In this document: piece after piece, positions 17,732 through 27,228 of the stretch
How the letters are laid out: every line of letters begins with the position of its first letter
Numbering within the stretch: the stretch's first letter is position 1
Origin: Lysobacter capsici
GTDB taxonomy: Bacteria; Pseudomonadota; Gammaproteobacteria; Xanthomonadales; Xanthomonadaceae
Length of the DNA stretch: 64,000 nt
NCBI RefSeq assembly: GCF_018732085.1
Contig: NZ_CP076103.1
Span: forward strand, 5,022,001 to 5,086,000
Reading direction: 5' to 3'
Notes under the pieces: generated by a model
Seen by the model: only the letters and a program-made list of their open reading frames with translations
Told to the model about the DNA's origin: nothing
The model's database searches: none
Made by a program: the position numbers and the translations under genes

Positions 17732-20700
17732 ATGAACAAGTCAGGGGGCCGCCTGCTGGCGGCGGCAATGGTCTTCGCCGCGGCCGGCACGGCGCAGGCG
17801 CAAGTGGTGATCAGTCAGGTCTACAGCGGCACGGACAGCAACGGCGCCAGCGCCGGCGCGAGTTACCGCAACAGCTTCGTCGAACTGCACAACAACGGCA
17901 GCACGACCGTCGACCTGAGCAGTTGGAGCGTGCAATACCGCAAGCGCCTGGATACCGGCGACTGGCAGGCGACGCCACTGACCGGCCTGCTCGCACCCGG
18001 TGCCTACTACCTTGTCCAGGGCGCGCCAATCGCCGGTGGGCTGCAAGATCTCCCGGCGGCCGATGCGACCGGATCGCTAAGCTTTTCGGCCAACGAAGGC
18101 TATGTCGCTATCGCCAACCAGCTTGGCCCGCTCAACGGCTTTTGTCCGAGTTGGCGCATCGACTCGGTGATCCTCGGCCGCGCCGACAACTGCGCCGAAA
18201 GCGTCAGCACGCCGATCATGCTCGATCGCGTCACCGCCGCCATCCGCAAGGACGGCGGCTGCCTGGACAGCGACGACAGCGGCAATTTCCAGGCCCTGCC
18301 GGCTGCGCCGCGCAACCGCGCCAGCAACGCGCAAGTGTGCGCGGACGGCGGCAGCACGCCGGTGCTGCGGATCGAAAACGGTGCGTTGGAAGAAGGCGAC
18401 GAGGCGCATAACTTCGCCGTCACCCTGCCGATCCGCCTGGATCGCCCCGCCGGATACAACGGTGTGCGGCTGCGGGTCAAGACACGCGACGGCACCGCGA
18501 TCGCCGGCCGCGACTACACCCCGCTGGATTACATCGTTTCGCTACCGTACGGCTCCTCGGCCGGCTTCAACGTGCAAGTGGGGTTGATACCCAACACCGA
18601 AATCGAACCGGACAAGACGTTCTACCTGACCCTGAGCGAGCTCACCGGCGCCGTGCCGGCCAACGTCGAGGCGAAAGGCACCATCCTCAACGACGATTTC
18701 GTCCTGACGCCTATCCACGACATCCAGGGTTCCGGCGCGGTCTCGCCGATGGTCGGTCGCCTCGTCACCACCAAGGCCGTGATCACCTCGTTGCGCGCCG
18801 ACGGTTTTTTCCTGCAAAGCCTCGACAGCCAGGCCGACGCCGATCCGCGCACATCCGAGGGCATTTTCGTCCACACCGGCGCCGCGCCCGACCCGAACTG
18901 GGCCAATCGCTACGCGCGCGTGACCGGGACCGTGGCCGAATACGTTCCACTGGACGATCCGCACCAAAGCCCGCGCACCCAGATCGGCGGATCGCCCTCG
19001 GTGACCCCGCTGTGGATGCCCGGTCCCGGGCCGATCCCGCCGCAAGTGCCGATCCCGGTACCGCAAGCCATCACCGCGCTCGGCCCGGACCCGGCCGAAA
19101 CCCTGGAACGCTACGAAGGCATGCGGGTCGCCTTCGGCCCCGTGACCGTGGTCGGCCCGACCCGCGCCGCGGTCCATTTCGGCGCGCCGGTCAATACGCC
19201 GACCCAGTTCAACATCGTGCTCGGCGACACCCCGCGGCCGTTCCGCGAGCCCGGCATCCAGGCGCCGCTTCCCGCTCCGGCCGGCGGCGCGATCCCGCCG
19301 ATTCCGCGCTGGGACGGCAACCCCGAAGTGATCGCCGTCGACAGCTCGGCAAGCAGCATCCACTCCCCCCGCACGGTGATCACCGGCACCCGCCTGGTCA
19401 ATCTGACGGGCGTGCTCGATTACCGCGCTCACCGCTACGTGCTGTGGCCGAACACGACGTACCCCAGCAACGTCGGCGGCGGCATGAATCCACGCGAAGC
19501 GGTCGAACGGGTCGATCCCAATGCGATCTCGATCGGCAGCTACAACCTGCAGAGCCTGTACGACGATATCGACGACCCCGGCGTCGACGACACGCTCGTC
19601 GCCACGGCGGTCTACGACCAGCGCCTGGGCAAGCTCGCGATGGGCATCATCCAGTACATGCGCATGCCCGACATCGTGGGCCTGATCGAAATCGAAAATC
19701 TCGCCGTACTGCAAGCCCTCGCCAACCGCGCCAACACCGATGCGGTGCGCTACAACAAGCCCAATCCCAACTACACCGCGCATCTGCTGCCGGGTAACGA
19801 TGCGTCCGGCATGAACATCGGGTACTTGGTCAAGACCGCGGAAGTGTTGCCGGGCGTGCCGCGGGTCGAGGTACGCAGTCTGGCCCAGATCGGCAAGGAC
19901 GCGCGTTGGCTCGAACCCAGTGGCGCCAGCGCCCTGCTCAACGATCGCCCGCCGCTCGCACTCGATGCCATGGTGCATTACGCCGACGGTCGCAGTTTCC
20001 CGTTGAGCTCGGTGCTGGTGCATCCACTCGCAATGGACGGATCGCAGGGCGACGACGCGCACGGCGACCTCGTCAGGCGCAAGCGCCAACGTCAGGCGGA
20101 GTTCCTCGCCACCTATCTCAACCAGCGGCAGCACGATGAGCCGCGTACGCGCCTGGCGGTGCTCGGCGATTTCAACGCCTATGCGTTCAACGACGGCTAC
20201 GTCGACGCGATGCACGTGATCGCGGGCACCCCGAGCCCGAACGAAGCGACCGCTGTCGCCGACGACGGCGCCGATCTGATCGATCCCAACCTGATCAATC
20301 TCAACGAGCTGATCGATCCGAGCGAGCGCTATTCGTCCGTCGTCGACGGCAGTGCGCAAAGCACCGATCACATCCTGGTCAACGAAGAATTGATCGTCGC
20401 CACCAACGAAGTGAAGCTGGCGTACGCGCGCATCAATGCCGACTTCCCATTCAATCGCTGGCCCTTGCCGCCGATGGATATTGGCCAGTCGGACCATGAT
20501 CCGATCGTGGCCTTCTTCGTCCCGCGCGAACTCGCCGACCTGGGCGTGAGCGTCAACGCCACCGCGGCCAACGCGCAGGTCGGGCAGAACTTCGGGTATT
20601 CGGTGGTGACGACCAACCACGGCCCCGGACGCGCCGACGCGGTCGGCGTGGGCTTCGCGGTCGATGCGGCGGTGCCGTCGCTGAGCGTGAGCGCGCCGAG

Positions 20701-21256
20701 CGCCGACTGGAGCTGCGATGCGGCGCAGATCGCCGACGGCAAGACCTCGATCGCCTGCGCGATCGCGCGTCTCGACGCCACCGCCAGCGCGGGCTTCGGC
20801 GTGAGCGCTTCGGCCGGCGCCGAGCTGGCCGGCAAGACGGTCAAGCTCGCGGTCGTCGCCGACTCGCAATCGCTGGACGTGCGCAGCGGCAACGACACCG
20901 CCATGGCCTCGGTCGCGATCCTGCCGCCGCCCGGACCCGACGCCACGCCGATCGGCAACGGCCAGAGCCTGCTGGTGTCCGGCGCGGCCAACGAAGCGCG
21001 CGTGTATCGCATCGATGTGCCGGCCGGCGCACGCAATCTGCGCATCGTCACGGTCGGCGGCAGCGGCGACATCGGCCTGTACGCCAAGCGCGCCGGCGCG
21101 GCGAGCGTGAGCGACTACGACCAGCGTTCGATCCGCAGCGGCAACAGCGAAGTGATCCTGATCGGCGCGCCGCAGGCCGGCGCCTGGTACATCACCGTGC
21201 TCGGCGGCGCCAACGCCTTCGCCAACGTGTCGCTGCGTCCGAGCTTCCTGCCCTGA
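17732..21256 (+). CDS. Secreted extracellular nuclease, ExeM/NucH type, third paralogue (1174 aa)
   Basis: Same layout as the preceding gene: signal peptide from the ATG at 17732 (GGGAG upstream) ending TAQAQ, lamin-tail domain (about 23-200), Calx-beta (about 205-320), OB-like segment from IHDIQGSG, nuclease domain, DUF11-like domain and PPC-like C-terminus (VYRIDVPAGARNLRIVTVGG). The active-site motifs are kept: GLIEIENL, GDFNAYAFNDGYVDAM, STDHILVNEE and QSDHDPIV. The last 100 residues are almost identical to those of the second paralogue, suggesting recent duplication or gene conversion at the 3' end, while the N-terminal half has diverged. Its Calx-beta domain lacks one strand-rich insert present in the others. 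A role in extracellular DNA hydrolysis is expected. Confidence 0.92.
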   Translation: MNKSGGRLLAAAMVFAAAGTAQAQVVISQVYSGTDSNGASAGASYRNSFVELHNNGSTTVDLSSWSVQYRKRLDTGDWQATPLTGLLAPGAYYLVQGAPIAGGLQDLPAADATGSLSFSANEGYVAIANQLGPLNGFCPSWRIDSVILGRADNCAESVSTPIMLDRVTAAIRKDGGCLDSDDSGNFQALPAAPRNRASNAQVCADGGSTPVLRIENGALEEGDEAHNFAVTLPIRLDRPAGYNGVRLRVKTRDGTAIAGRDYTPLDYIVSLPYGSSAGFNVQVGLIPNTEIEPDKTFYLTLSELTGAVPANVEAKGTILNDDFVLTPIHDIQGSGAVSPMVGRLVTTKAVITSLRADGFFLQSLDSQADADPRTSEGIFVHTGAAPDPNWANRYARVTGTVAEYVPLDDPHQSPRTQIGGSPSVTPLWMPGPGPIPPQVPIPVPQAITALGPDPAETLERYEGMRVAFGPVTVVGPTRAAVHFGAPVNTPTQFNIVLGDTPRPFREPGIQAPLPAPAGGAIPPIPRWDGNPEVIAVDSSASSIHSPRTVITGTRLVNLTGVLDYRAHRYVLWPNTTYPSNVGGGMNPREAVERVDPNAISIGSYNLQSLYDDIDDPGVDDTLVATAVYDQRLGKLAMGIIQYMRMPDIVGLIEIENLAVLQALANRANTDAVRYNKPNPNYTAHLLPGNDASGMNIGYLVKTAEVLPGVPRVEVRSLAQIGKDARWLEPSGASALLNDRPPLALDAMVHYADGRSFPLSSVLVHPLAMDGSQGDDAHGDLVRRKRQRQAEFLATYLNQRQHDEPRTRLAVLGDFNAYAFNDGYVDAMHVIAGTPSPNEATAVADDGADLIDPNLINLNELIDPSERYSSVVDGSAQSTDHILVNEELIVATNEVKLAYARINADFPFNRWPLPPMDIGQSDHDPIVAFFVPRELADLGVSVNATAANAQVGQNFGYSVVTTNHGPGRADAVGVGFAVDAAVPSLSVSAPSADWSCDAAQIADGKTSIACAIARLDATASAGFGVSASAGAELAGKTVKLAVVADSQSLDVRSGNDTAMASVAILPPPGPDATPIGNGQSLLVSGAANEARVYRIDVPAGARNLRIVTVGGSGDIGLYAKRAGAASVSDYDQRSIRSGNSEVILIGAPQAGAWYITVLGGANAFANVSLRPSFLP

Positions 21257-21293
21257 GCGTCATCGACTGAACCCCATTGCACGCGACACCTTC

Positions 21294-21325
21294 GACCCCG
21301 GCCTCGCGCCGGGGTCTTTTTTTTT
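21294..21325 (+). terminator. Rho-independent terminator
   Basis: Stem GACCCCGGC/GCCGGGGTC, 5-base loop, nine Ts. It is a near copy of the terminator after the second nuclease gene. Confidence 0.95.
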
Positions 21326-22107
21326 GCGATCGGCGATGGCCTCGATCGCAGCGGTGTCGTGGCGATGCGCTGTCGCGACCGGTGCGTTCCTGAACCGGTG
21401 TTCCAACCATCCGATCGGATCGCGCTGTTGATCGCGTCGCTCGCCAACCCTCGCCTACGCCGGCGGCCCGCCCGCTTCGTTAGTCCGCTTCGTTGGCTCA
21501 ACCCGACGGCCCGCCGCGATGCCTGACCGCTTTGCCGCAACAGGCCGCTGCGCAACCGTCGCCGCGCACGCAACTGTCATCGATATCCATACCGCGCCGT
21601 CCTGTACCCATTCGCGCAGGATCGAAACCAAGTCACATTCAGCAAGACGATTCGCGACGCGTCGCGACACTTGCACGCAGCGCGGACATGGCACGCGACT
21701 AGCGCAATCCAGGCCGGCGCGCAAACCCGCGTCGCCAACGCAAGTCGCGAACGCATAACGAAATTCCGATCCGCCATCGCCCGCGCGCCGCGTTTGAATT
21801 TCGGGCGAGTTCACGGAATCGGTGGTTTCACCGCTCCCCGCCCGGGCGCCTAGCGGTTTTCCGTGCGCAATGCATGCCGCAGCGCGCAACGGCGCTTAAC
21901 ACGCGTTTGGGTATCATCCGCGCCATGACGCAGCGCCCCAGGCCCGGATCGAAGGCCGCGGGCGCTGCGGCTTTAGCCCGGCCCGGCTGACTCCGCACTG
22001 GAACGGAGAAACCGGACCCAGCCGTCTGAAGCTGACCAGCGCGCCCGGCACTGGATCCGGGACCGGAACGATTCGGACCTCATCCCCACCCGTGAGGACC
22101 CTCCCCG
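21326..22107. other. Gene-free region of about 780 bases upstream of the 2-oxo acid dehydrogenase operon
   Basis: Both strands were read. The open frames here have no plausible ribosome binding site, signal peptide or motif and look random. The region is less GC-rich than its neighbours in places (for example around 21560-21780). It presumably holds the promoter of the downstream operon near 21895-21925, where a TATCAT sequence occurs; I cannot place it with confidence. Confidence 0.5.
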
Positions 22108-23181
22108 ATGACCGTCGCCGCGACGTTCGAAATCGAATACCTGCAATACCTCGGTGCCGACGGTAAGCCCGTCGCCGAGATCCCGACCGCGTTCAAGGAC
22201 GCGAACACGCTGCTGCCGCTGTTCAAGCAGATGCTGTTCGTGCGCACCTTCGATACAAAAGCCATCGCGCTGCAACGCACCGGCAAGCTCGGCACCTACG
22301 CCGCCTGCCTGGGCCACGAAGCCACCCATGTCGGCATCGGCGCATCGATGCAACCCGACGACGTGTTCGCGCCGAGCTATCGCGAGTACGGCGCCCAGTT
22401 CATGCGCGGCGTGCAACCGCGCGAAGTGCTGATGTACTGGGGCGGCGACGAACGCGGCAACGACTTCGCCGGTCCGCGCAAGGACTTCGCCTGGTCGGTG
22501 CCGATCTCCACCCAGTGCCTGCACGCCGCCGGCGCCGCGCTGGCGTTCAAGCTGCGCAAGGAACAAAACCTCGCGGTCGCCTGCTGCGGCGACGGCGGTT
22601 CGTCCAAGACCGACTTCTACGCCGCGCTCAATTCCGCCGGCGCGTACGAACTGCCGCTGATCCTGTGCGTGATCAACAACGGCTGGGCGATCTCGGTGCC
22701 GCGCAAGGCGCAGACCGGCGCCAAGACGCTCGCGCAGAAGGGCCTGGCCGGCGGTCTGCATTGCCTGCAGGTCGACGGCAACGATCTGATCGCGGTGCTC
22801 GAAGGCATGCGGCGCGCCGCCGAACTGGCGCGCAGCGGCGGCGGCGGCAGCGTGATCGAGTTCCTGACCTACCGCCTGCACGACCACACCACCGCCGACG
22901 ACGCGCGCCGCTACCGCGACGACGCCGAGGTCAAGGACGCGTGGACGCGCGATCCGATGCCGCGCCTGCGCACCTATCTCACCGATCAGGGCGTGTGGAA
23001 CGAAGAACTCGAAAAAGCCTGGGCGCAGGAATGCGGCAAGAAGGTCGACATCGAGATCAACGCCTACCTGGAAACGCCGGTGCAGCCGGTGGAAGCCATG
23101 TTCGATTACCTGTACGGCGACATGCCCGCGGATCTGCAGGCGCAGCGCGCCGAAGTACTTGCTCTGGAGGGTCGTCGATGA
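22108..23181 (+). CDS. 2-oxo acid dehydrogenase E1 component, alpha subunit (branched-chain or pyruvate type)
   Basis: Thiamine-diphosphate-dependent decarboxylase subunit that, with E1beta, transfers the acyl group to the lipoyl arm of E2. The 357-residue length is typical. The cofactor motif runs from GDGGSSKTDFYAALNSAG to VINNGWAISVP, the classic GDG-x(about 30)-NN. The phosphorylation-loop-like region YRLHDHTTADDARRYR contains the conserved H-x-x-x-D-D. First gene of an operon with E1beta (4-base ATGA overlap), an SH3 protein and E2. The YRLxxHTTADD sequence favours a branched-chain complex, but substrate choice between branched-chain and pyruvate-derived acids cannot be settled from sequence. 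Confidence 0.93.
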   Translation: MTVAATFEIEYLQYLGADGKPVAEIPTAFKDANTLLPLFKQMLFVRTFDTKAIALQRTGKLGTYAACLGHEATHVGIGASMQPDDVFAPSYREYGAQFMRGVQPREVLMYWGGDERGNDFAGPRKDFAWSVPISTQCLHAAGAALAFKLRKEQNLAVACCGDGGSSKTDFYAALNSAGAYELPLILCVINNGWAISVPRKAQTGAKTLAQKGLAGGLHCLQVDGNDLIAVLEGMRRAAELARSGGGGSVIEFLTYRLHDHTTADDARRYRDDAEVKDAWTRDPMPRLRTYLTDQGVWNEELEKAWAQECGKKVDIEINAYLETPVQPVEAMFDYLYGDMPADLQAQRAEVLALEGRR

Positions 23182-24209
23182 ACGTCGCGACGAAAGCCAA
23201 CGTGGATACGAGTCAGCCGGTCGCCACGCCCGCCGCGATCACCCTGATCGAAGCGATTACTCAAGCACTCGCTTACGAGATGCGTCACGACAGCACCGTG
23301 CTGGTGCTCGGCGAAGACGTCGGCGTCAACGGCGGCGTGTTCCGCGCCACCGCCGGCCTGCAGCAGATCTTCGGCAGCGAGCGCGTGCTCGACACGCCGC
23401 TGGACGAAACCACCATCGCCGGCCTCACCGTCGGCCTGGCCGCGCAGGGCATGAAGCCGGTGGCCGAAGCGCAGTTCGACGGCTTCGTCTATCCGATGCT
23501 CGATCACATCATCTGCCACGCCGCGCGTTTCCGGCACCGCACCCGCGGCCGCCTGACCTGCCCGATGGTGCTGCGGGTGCCGTGGGGCGGCGGTATCCGC
23601 GCGCCCGAGCATCACAGCGAAGCCAACGAATCGTTGTTCACCAACGTGCCGGGTCTGCGCGTGGTGCTGCCGTCCTCGCCGGCGCGCGCCTACGGTCTGT
23701 TGCTGGCGGCGATCCGCGACCCCGATCCGGTGATCTTCTACGAACCCAAGCGCATCTACCGCCAGTACAAGGAAGTGGTCGCCGACGACGGCGAAGCGCT
23801 GCCGCTGGACGTTTGTTATGTGCTGCGCGACGGCACCGACATCACCCTGGTCAGCTGGGGCGCGCAGGTCAAGGAAACCCTGGAAGCGGCCGAGAAACTG
23901 GCCGGCGAAGGCATCAGCTGCGAAGTGATCGACGTGGCCACGCTCAAGCCGCTGGACTTCGCCACCATCGCCGAGTCGGTCGCCAAGACCGGCCGCTGCG
24001 TGATCGTGCACGAAGCGCCCAAGACCGCCGGCTTCGGCGCCGAGATCGCCGCGCGCCTGGCCGAGGAGTCGATGTACGACCTGCTCGCGCCGGTCGAACG
24101 GGTCACCGGCTACGACACCCACATCCCGCTGTTCCGCCTGGAAATGAAGTACCTGCCCAGCGTCGACAAGATCGTCGCAGCGGCCAAGCGCGCGCTCGGC
24201 CATGGCTGA
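23178..24209 (+). CDS. 2-oxo acid dehydrogenase E1 component, beta subunit
   Basis: Partner of E1alpha, completing the thiamine diphosphate site. The 343-residue protein starts at the ATG overlapping the E1alpha stop (ATGA) with GGAGG 7 bases upstream. It begins with a variable 20-residue tail, then the conserved TLIEAITQALAYEMRHD and VLVLGEDVGVNGGVFRATAG; the Glu in GED is the proton relay to the cofactor. DTPLDETTIAGLTVGLAAQG and the VPWGGGIRAPEHHSE region are family signatures. The C-terminal domain (GCEVIDVATLKPLD-like, here CEVIDVATLKPLDFATI) is the transketolase C-fold. Its 3' end overlaps the SH3 gene by 8 bases, so translation is probably coupled. Confidence 0.95.
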   Translation: MNVATKANVDTSQPVATPAAITLIEAITQALAYEMRHDSTVLVLGEDVGVNGGVFRATAGLQQIFGSERVLDTPLDETTIAGLTVGLAAQGMKPVAEAQFDGFVYPMLDHIICHAARFRHRTRGRLTCPMVLRVPWGGGIRAPEHHSEANESLFTNVPGLRVVLPSSPARAYGLLLAAIRDPDPVIFYEPKRIYRQYKEVVADDGEALPLDVCYVLRDGTDITLVSWGAQVKETLEAAEKLAGEGISCEVIDVATLKPLDFATIAESVAKTGRCVIVHEAPKTAGFGAEIAARLAEESMYDLLAPVERVTGYDTHIPLFRLEMKYLPSVDKIVAAAKRALGHG

Positions 24210-24564
24210 GATGCGCGCGCTCGTAGTCGCCGATTACCGCACTAGGTACCACGATCCCATCCGCTTCGAGGCGGGTGAGATCGTGCATCTGGGCGAACGC
24301 GACCACGAGTGGCCCGCTTACGTGTGGACCCGCCTGGCCGACGACCGCGCCGGCTGGGCGCCGTGCGATCTGCTGCGCCCGCTCGACGCCGAACGCGCCG
24401 AGACGCTGAGCAGCTACGACGCGCGCGAACTCGACGTGTCGGTCGGCCAATCGCTGCGGCTGCACGACGAACTCGGCGGCTGGTGGTGGGCGCAACGCGA
24501 GGACGGCGCGCAGGGCTGGGTGCCCGCGCGCCATCTGCAAATCATCCAGGGCGATGCGTCGTGA
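24202..24564 (+). CDS. SH3-domain protein inside the 2-oxo acid dehydrogenase operon (120 aa)
   Basis: A small soluble protein made of two SH3-like modules. Module 1 (about 5-58) reads ALVVADYRTRYHDPIRFEAG followed by E-x-V-H-L and AGWAPCDLL; module 2 (about 66-114) reads YDARELDVSVGQSLRLHDEL followed by WWWAQREDGAQGWVPARHL. Both have the ALYDY-like start, the E-G-D/E acidic loop, the WW pair and the GW-x-P end. There is no signal peptide, so it should be cytosolic. It overlaps the E1beta gene by 8 bases and lies 40 bases before E2, so it is translated with the complex. A scaffold or regulator role for E1/E2 is inferred purely from position. Confidence 0.85.
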   Translation: MAEMRALVVADYRTRYHDPIRFEAGEIVHLGERDHEWPAYVWTRLADDRAGWAPCDLLRPLDAERAETLSSYDARELDVSVGQSLRLHDELGGWWWAQREDGAQGWVPARHLQIIQGDAS

Positions 24565-24604
24565 CGCCGCGTCCCAATTCCCTCTTTCAAAGACGAACCC
24601 CTTT

Positions 24605-25975
24605 ATGAGCGATACCAAGACCTTCCTGCTTCCCGACCTCGGCGAAGGCCTGCCGGACGCGACCATCGTCGAATGGGCGGTCAAGGTCGGCGACACGATC
24701 CGCCTCGACGACACCCTGGTGTCGATGGAGACCGCCAAGGCCGTGGTCGAAGTGCCCTCGCCCGTATCGGGCAAGGTGCTCAAGCTGGCCGGCGCGGCCG
24801 GCGATATCGTCGTCACCGGCACCATGCTGGCCGAGTTCGAACTCGACCTCAGCCAGCCGCAGCGCGCCGATGGTCAGGACACCGGCCATAACCACGGTCA
24901 TGCCGCGCCCGCGGCACCGGCGCCCGTCGCCGAAGCCGCGCCGGCCAAGGCCGCCGACACCAAGCCCGCCGAAGCGGCCGAACGCGCCGACAGCGGCACC
25001 GTGGTCGGAGCGATGCAGTCCTCCGACGCGGTGCGCAGCGAACAGGCCGTCGCGGTCGGCGGGGTCAAGGCGATGCCGGCGGTGCGCGCGCTCGCGCGCA
25101 AGCTCGGCGTCGACCTGAGCCGCGTGCGCGCCACCGGCGCCGACGGCGTGGTCAGCAACGACGACGTCAAGCGCGCCGCCGCCGACGGTTCGGCCAAGGT
25201 CGGTTCGGCGCCGCCCGCCGCGGTGGCCGCACCGGCCGCTGCGCGCGCACCGGTCGCCGAAGCGCCGGCCGCCTCGCGCAGCACCCTGTCGCAGGCCGGC
25301 CGACCGATGCGCACCCAGCCGCCGGGCGTGGCCGCGACCGGCCAACCTGAGCAGCTCAAGGGCGTGCGCCGCAACATGGCGCGGGTGATGGCCGACGCGC
25401 ACAGCAAGGTCGTGCCGACCACCCTGGCCGACGACGCCGACATCCACGCCTGGGCGCCGGGCAACGACATCACCGGCCGCCTGGTCCGCGCGATCGTCAC
25501 CGCGTGCAAGGCGGTGCCGGCGCTCAATGCCTGGTTCGACGGCGACAAGCTCACCCGCACCCTGCACCCGCACGTCGACATCGGCATCGCCGTGGACACC
25601 GACGACGGCCTGTTCGTGCCAGCGCTGCGCAACGCCGACGTGCTCGACACCCGCGGCGTGCGCGAAGCGATCAACCGCCTGCGCGTGCAGGTCGAAGACC
25701 GCAGCATCCCGGCCTCGGAGCTGACCGGCTACACGATCTCGCTATCGAACTTCGGCATGTTCGCCGGCCGCTACGCCACCCCGGTGGTGGTGCCGCCGAC
25801 GGTCGCGATCGTCGCCGCCGGCAAGGGCCGTCACCAGATGACCCCGGTGATGGGCGGGTTCGAATCGCACAAGGTCATTCCGCTGTCGCTGACCTTCGAC
25901 CACCGCGCCTGCACCGGCGGCGAAGCCGCGCGCTTCCTCAAGGCCATGATCGACGACCTGGCCCGCGCCAACTGA
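24605..25975 (+). CDS. 2-oxo acid dehydrogenase E2 component (dihydrolipoyl acyltransferase)
   Basis: Core of the complex, moving the acyl group from lipoate to CoA. Domains of the 456-residue protein: one lipoyl domain (about 3-80, with the lipoylated Lys in SMETAKAVVEVPSP), an Ala/Pro-rich linker, a peripheral-subunit-binding domain (about 155-195, AMPAVRALARKLGVDLSRVR), a second flexible linker, and the trimer-forming catalytic domain (about 255-456). The catalytic His is in LTFDHRACTGGEAARFL. In many E2 proteins this motif is DHRxxDG; here Asp is replaced by Thr. The start at 24605 gives the conserved lipoyl-domain N-terminus. No E3 gene follows, so lipoamide dehydrogenase is supplied from elsewhere. 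Confidence 0.95.
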   Translation: MSDTKTFLLPDLGEGLPDATIVEWAVKVGDTIRLDDTLVSMETAKAVVEVPSPVSGKVLKLAGAAGDIVVTGTMLAEFELDLSQPQRADGQDTGHNHGHAAPAAPAPVAEAAPAKAADTKPAEAAERADSGTVVGAMQSSDAVRSEQAVAVGGVKAMPAVRALARKLGVDLSRVRATGADGVVSNDDVKRAAADGSAKVGSAPPAAVAAPAAARAPVAEAPAASRSTLSQAGRPMRTQPPGVAATGQPEQLKGVRRNMARVMADAHSKVVPTTLADDADIHAWAPGNDITGRLVRAIVTACKAVPALNAWFDGDKLTRTLHPHVDIGIAVDTDDGLFVPALRNADVLDTRGVREAINRLRVQVEDRSIPASELTGYTISLSNFGMFAGRYATPVVVPPTVAIVAAGKGRHQMTPVMGGFESHKVIPLSLTFDHRACTGGEAARFLKAMIDDLARAN

Positions 25976-26244
25976 TCGACCCGCGCGGCGCCGGTCTTTG
26001 CGACCGGCGCCCGCCTCGCGACGGCCGCCTAGCCTTGCTGTCGCCAACCTGTCAAACCCGCCGATCCGCAACCGCGACTGCGTTCACGGTGGCCGCTTGT
26101 CGCCGGTCTAGGAATAAAAAATTCCCATAACAAACCAGTGATTAATACCGCTAGCGTCGCAAGGCGATCGCCCGCGACGCGTCCGCCCTACCCGGCCGGC
26201 CGCGCGCGCAGCGATCGCCTTCATCCATCTAGCGAGGAATCACC

Positions 26245-27042
26245 ATGACTCATCCATTGCGCCGCGCGCTCGCGCTGGCGTCGTTCGCCGTTCTCGGCCT
26301 GGCCGCGACCGGCGCCCAGGCCGCGCCGAATTTCCAGATGCCGTTCGCCTGCGGCGACACCTGGGTCGCCAACACCTGGAACGGCCACAGCCCGGCCAAT
26401 TCAGTCGACATGAACCGTCCGGCCGGCGGCGGCTCCACCGCCGGTTCGACCGTGGTCGCCTCGGCCGCGGGCGAGGTCACCGTGTCGACCTATTCGACCA
26501 CCACCGGTTACGGCAATTACGTCGTCATCGACCACGGCGGCGGCTGGAAGACCCTGCACGCGCATCTGCAATCGCGCGCGGTGTCGGTCGGCGCCAAGGT
26601 CAAGCAGGGCCAGAAGATCGGCCTGGTCGGCAACACCAGCGCCAAGTACGAGCTCGCACCGCACCTGCATTACGAACAGGTCTACAACGGCAGCGTGCAG
26701 AAGGCCAAGTGGGACGGCGTCGCGCTGCGCTACTTCGAAAAGAAGAACTACAAGAGCAAGAACAGCTGCGGCGCCAGCAGCGGCGGCGCCACCGGCGTGG
26801 TCGGCACCAGCGGCGCGGCCTTGAACGTGCGTTCCGGCGCGGGCACTAACTTCAGCGTCGTCGACACCGTGGCCAACGGCAGCAGCGTCAACATCCGTTG
26901 CCAGAAGAACGGCGAATCGATCAGCGGCACCTACGGCACCAGCACGCTGTGGAACAACATCGGCGCCAGCGGCAGCAACCGCTACATCCCCGACGCCTAC
27001 ACCAAGACCGGTTCCGACGGCCGGGTCGCGCCCGACTGCTGA
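26245..27042 (+). CDS. Secreted M23-type peptidoglycan peptidase with SH3b domain (265 aa)
   Basis: Expected to cleave peptide bridges of bacterial cell walls outside the cell. A signal peptide ends in GAQAA near residue 28. The catalytic domain (about 29-165) has the M23 metal ligands: GHSPANSVDMN (His and Asp), LHAHL and the terminal PHLHYEQ (H-x-H). Motif spacing matches the actinobacterial/Lysobacter-type subgroup, where the first His lies 7 residues before the Asp. A flexible Gly/Ser linker leads to a bacterial SH3 domain (about 185-265) beginning GAALNVRSGAGTNFSVV, which usually anchors such enzymes to the wall. The paralogue that follows has the same layout. A role in lysing other bacteria is inference. 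Confidence 0.9.
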   Translation: MTHPLRRALALASFAVLGLAATGAQAAPNFQMPFACGDTWVANTWNGHSPANSVDMNRPAGGGSTAGSTVVASAAGEVTVSTYSTTTGYGNYVVIDHGGGWKTLHAHLQSRAVSVGAKVKQGQKIGLVGNTSAKYELAPHLHYEQVYNGSVQKAKWDGVALRYFEKKNYKSKNSCGASSGGATGVVGTSGAALNVRSGAGTNFSVVDTVANGSSVNIRCQKNGESISGTYGTSTLWNNIGASGSNRYIPDAYTKTGSDGRVAPDC

Positions 27043-27228
27043 TCGGCAAGCGCGGCCGCGGCATCGACAAGACGCGTAGCGATCAGCGCGCCGATCCGCA
27101 CACCGCGACGACATGCAACAGGCAACACGCGATTGCGAAACACAGGCACACCCGTACCCACCGCCTCGGCACCCACGTACCCGGGGCCTCTCCGAGTCAC
27201 CCCATCCATCGCTCAAGAGGTTTCCGAC

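Noticed and set aside
18542..20869. 775-codon frame on the minus strand
   Set aside because: Antisense shadow of the third nuclease gene.
21925..21990. 22-codon frame ahead of the 2-oxo acid dehydrogenase operon, considered as a leader peptide
   Set aside because: No ribosome binding site, no runs of regulatory codons and no attenuator hairpin that depends on it.
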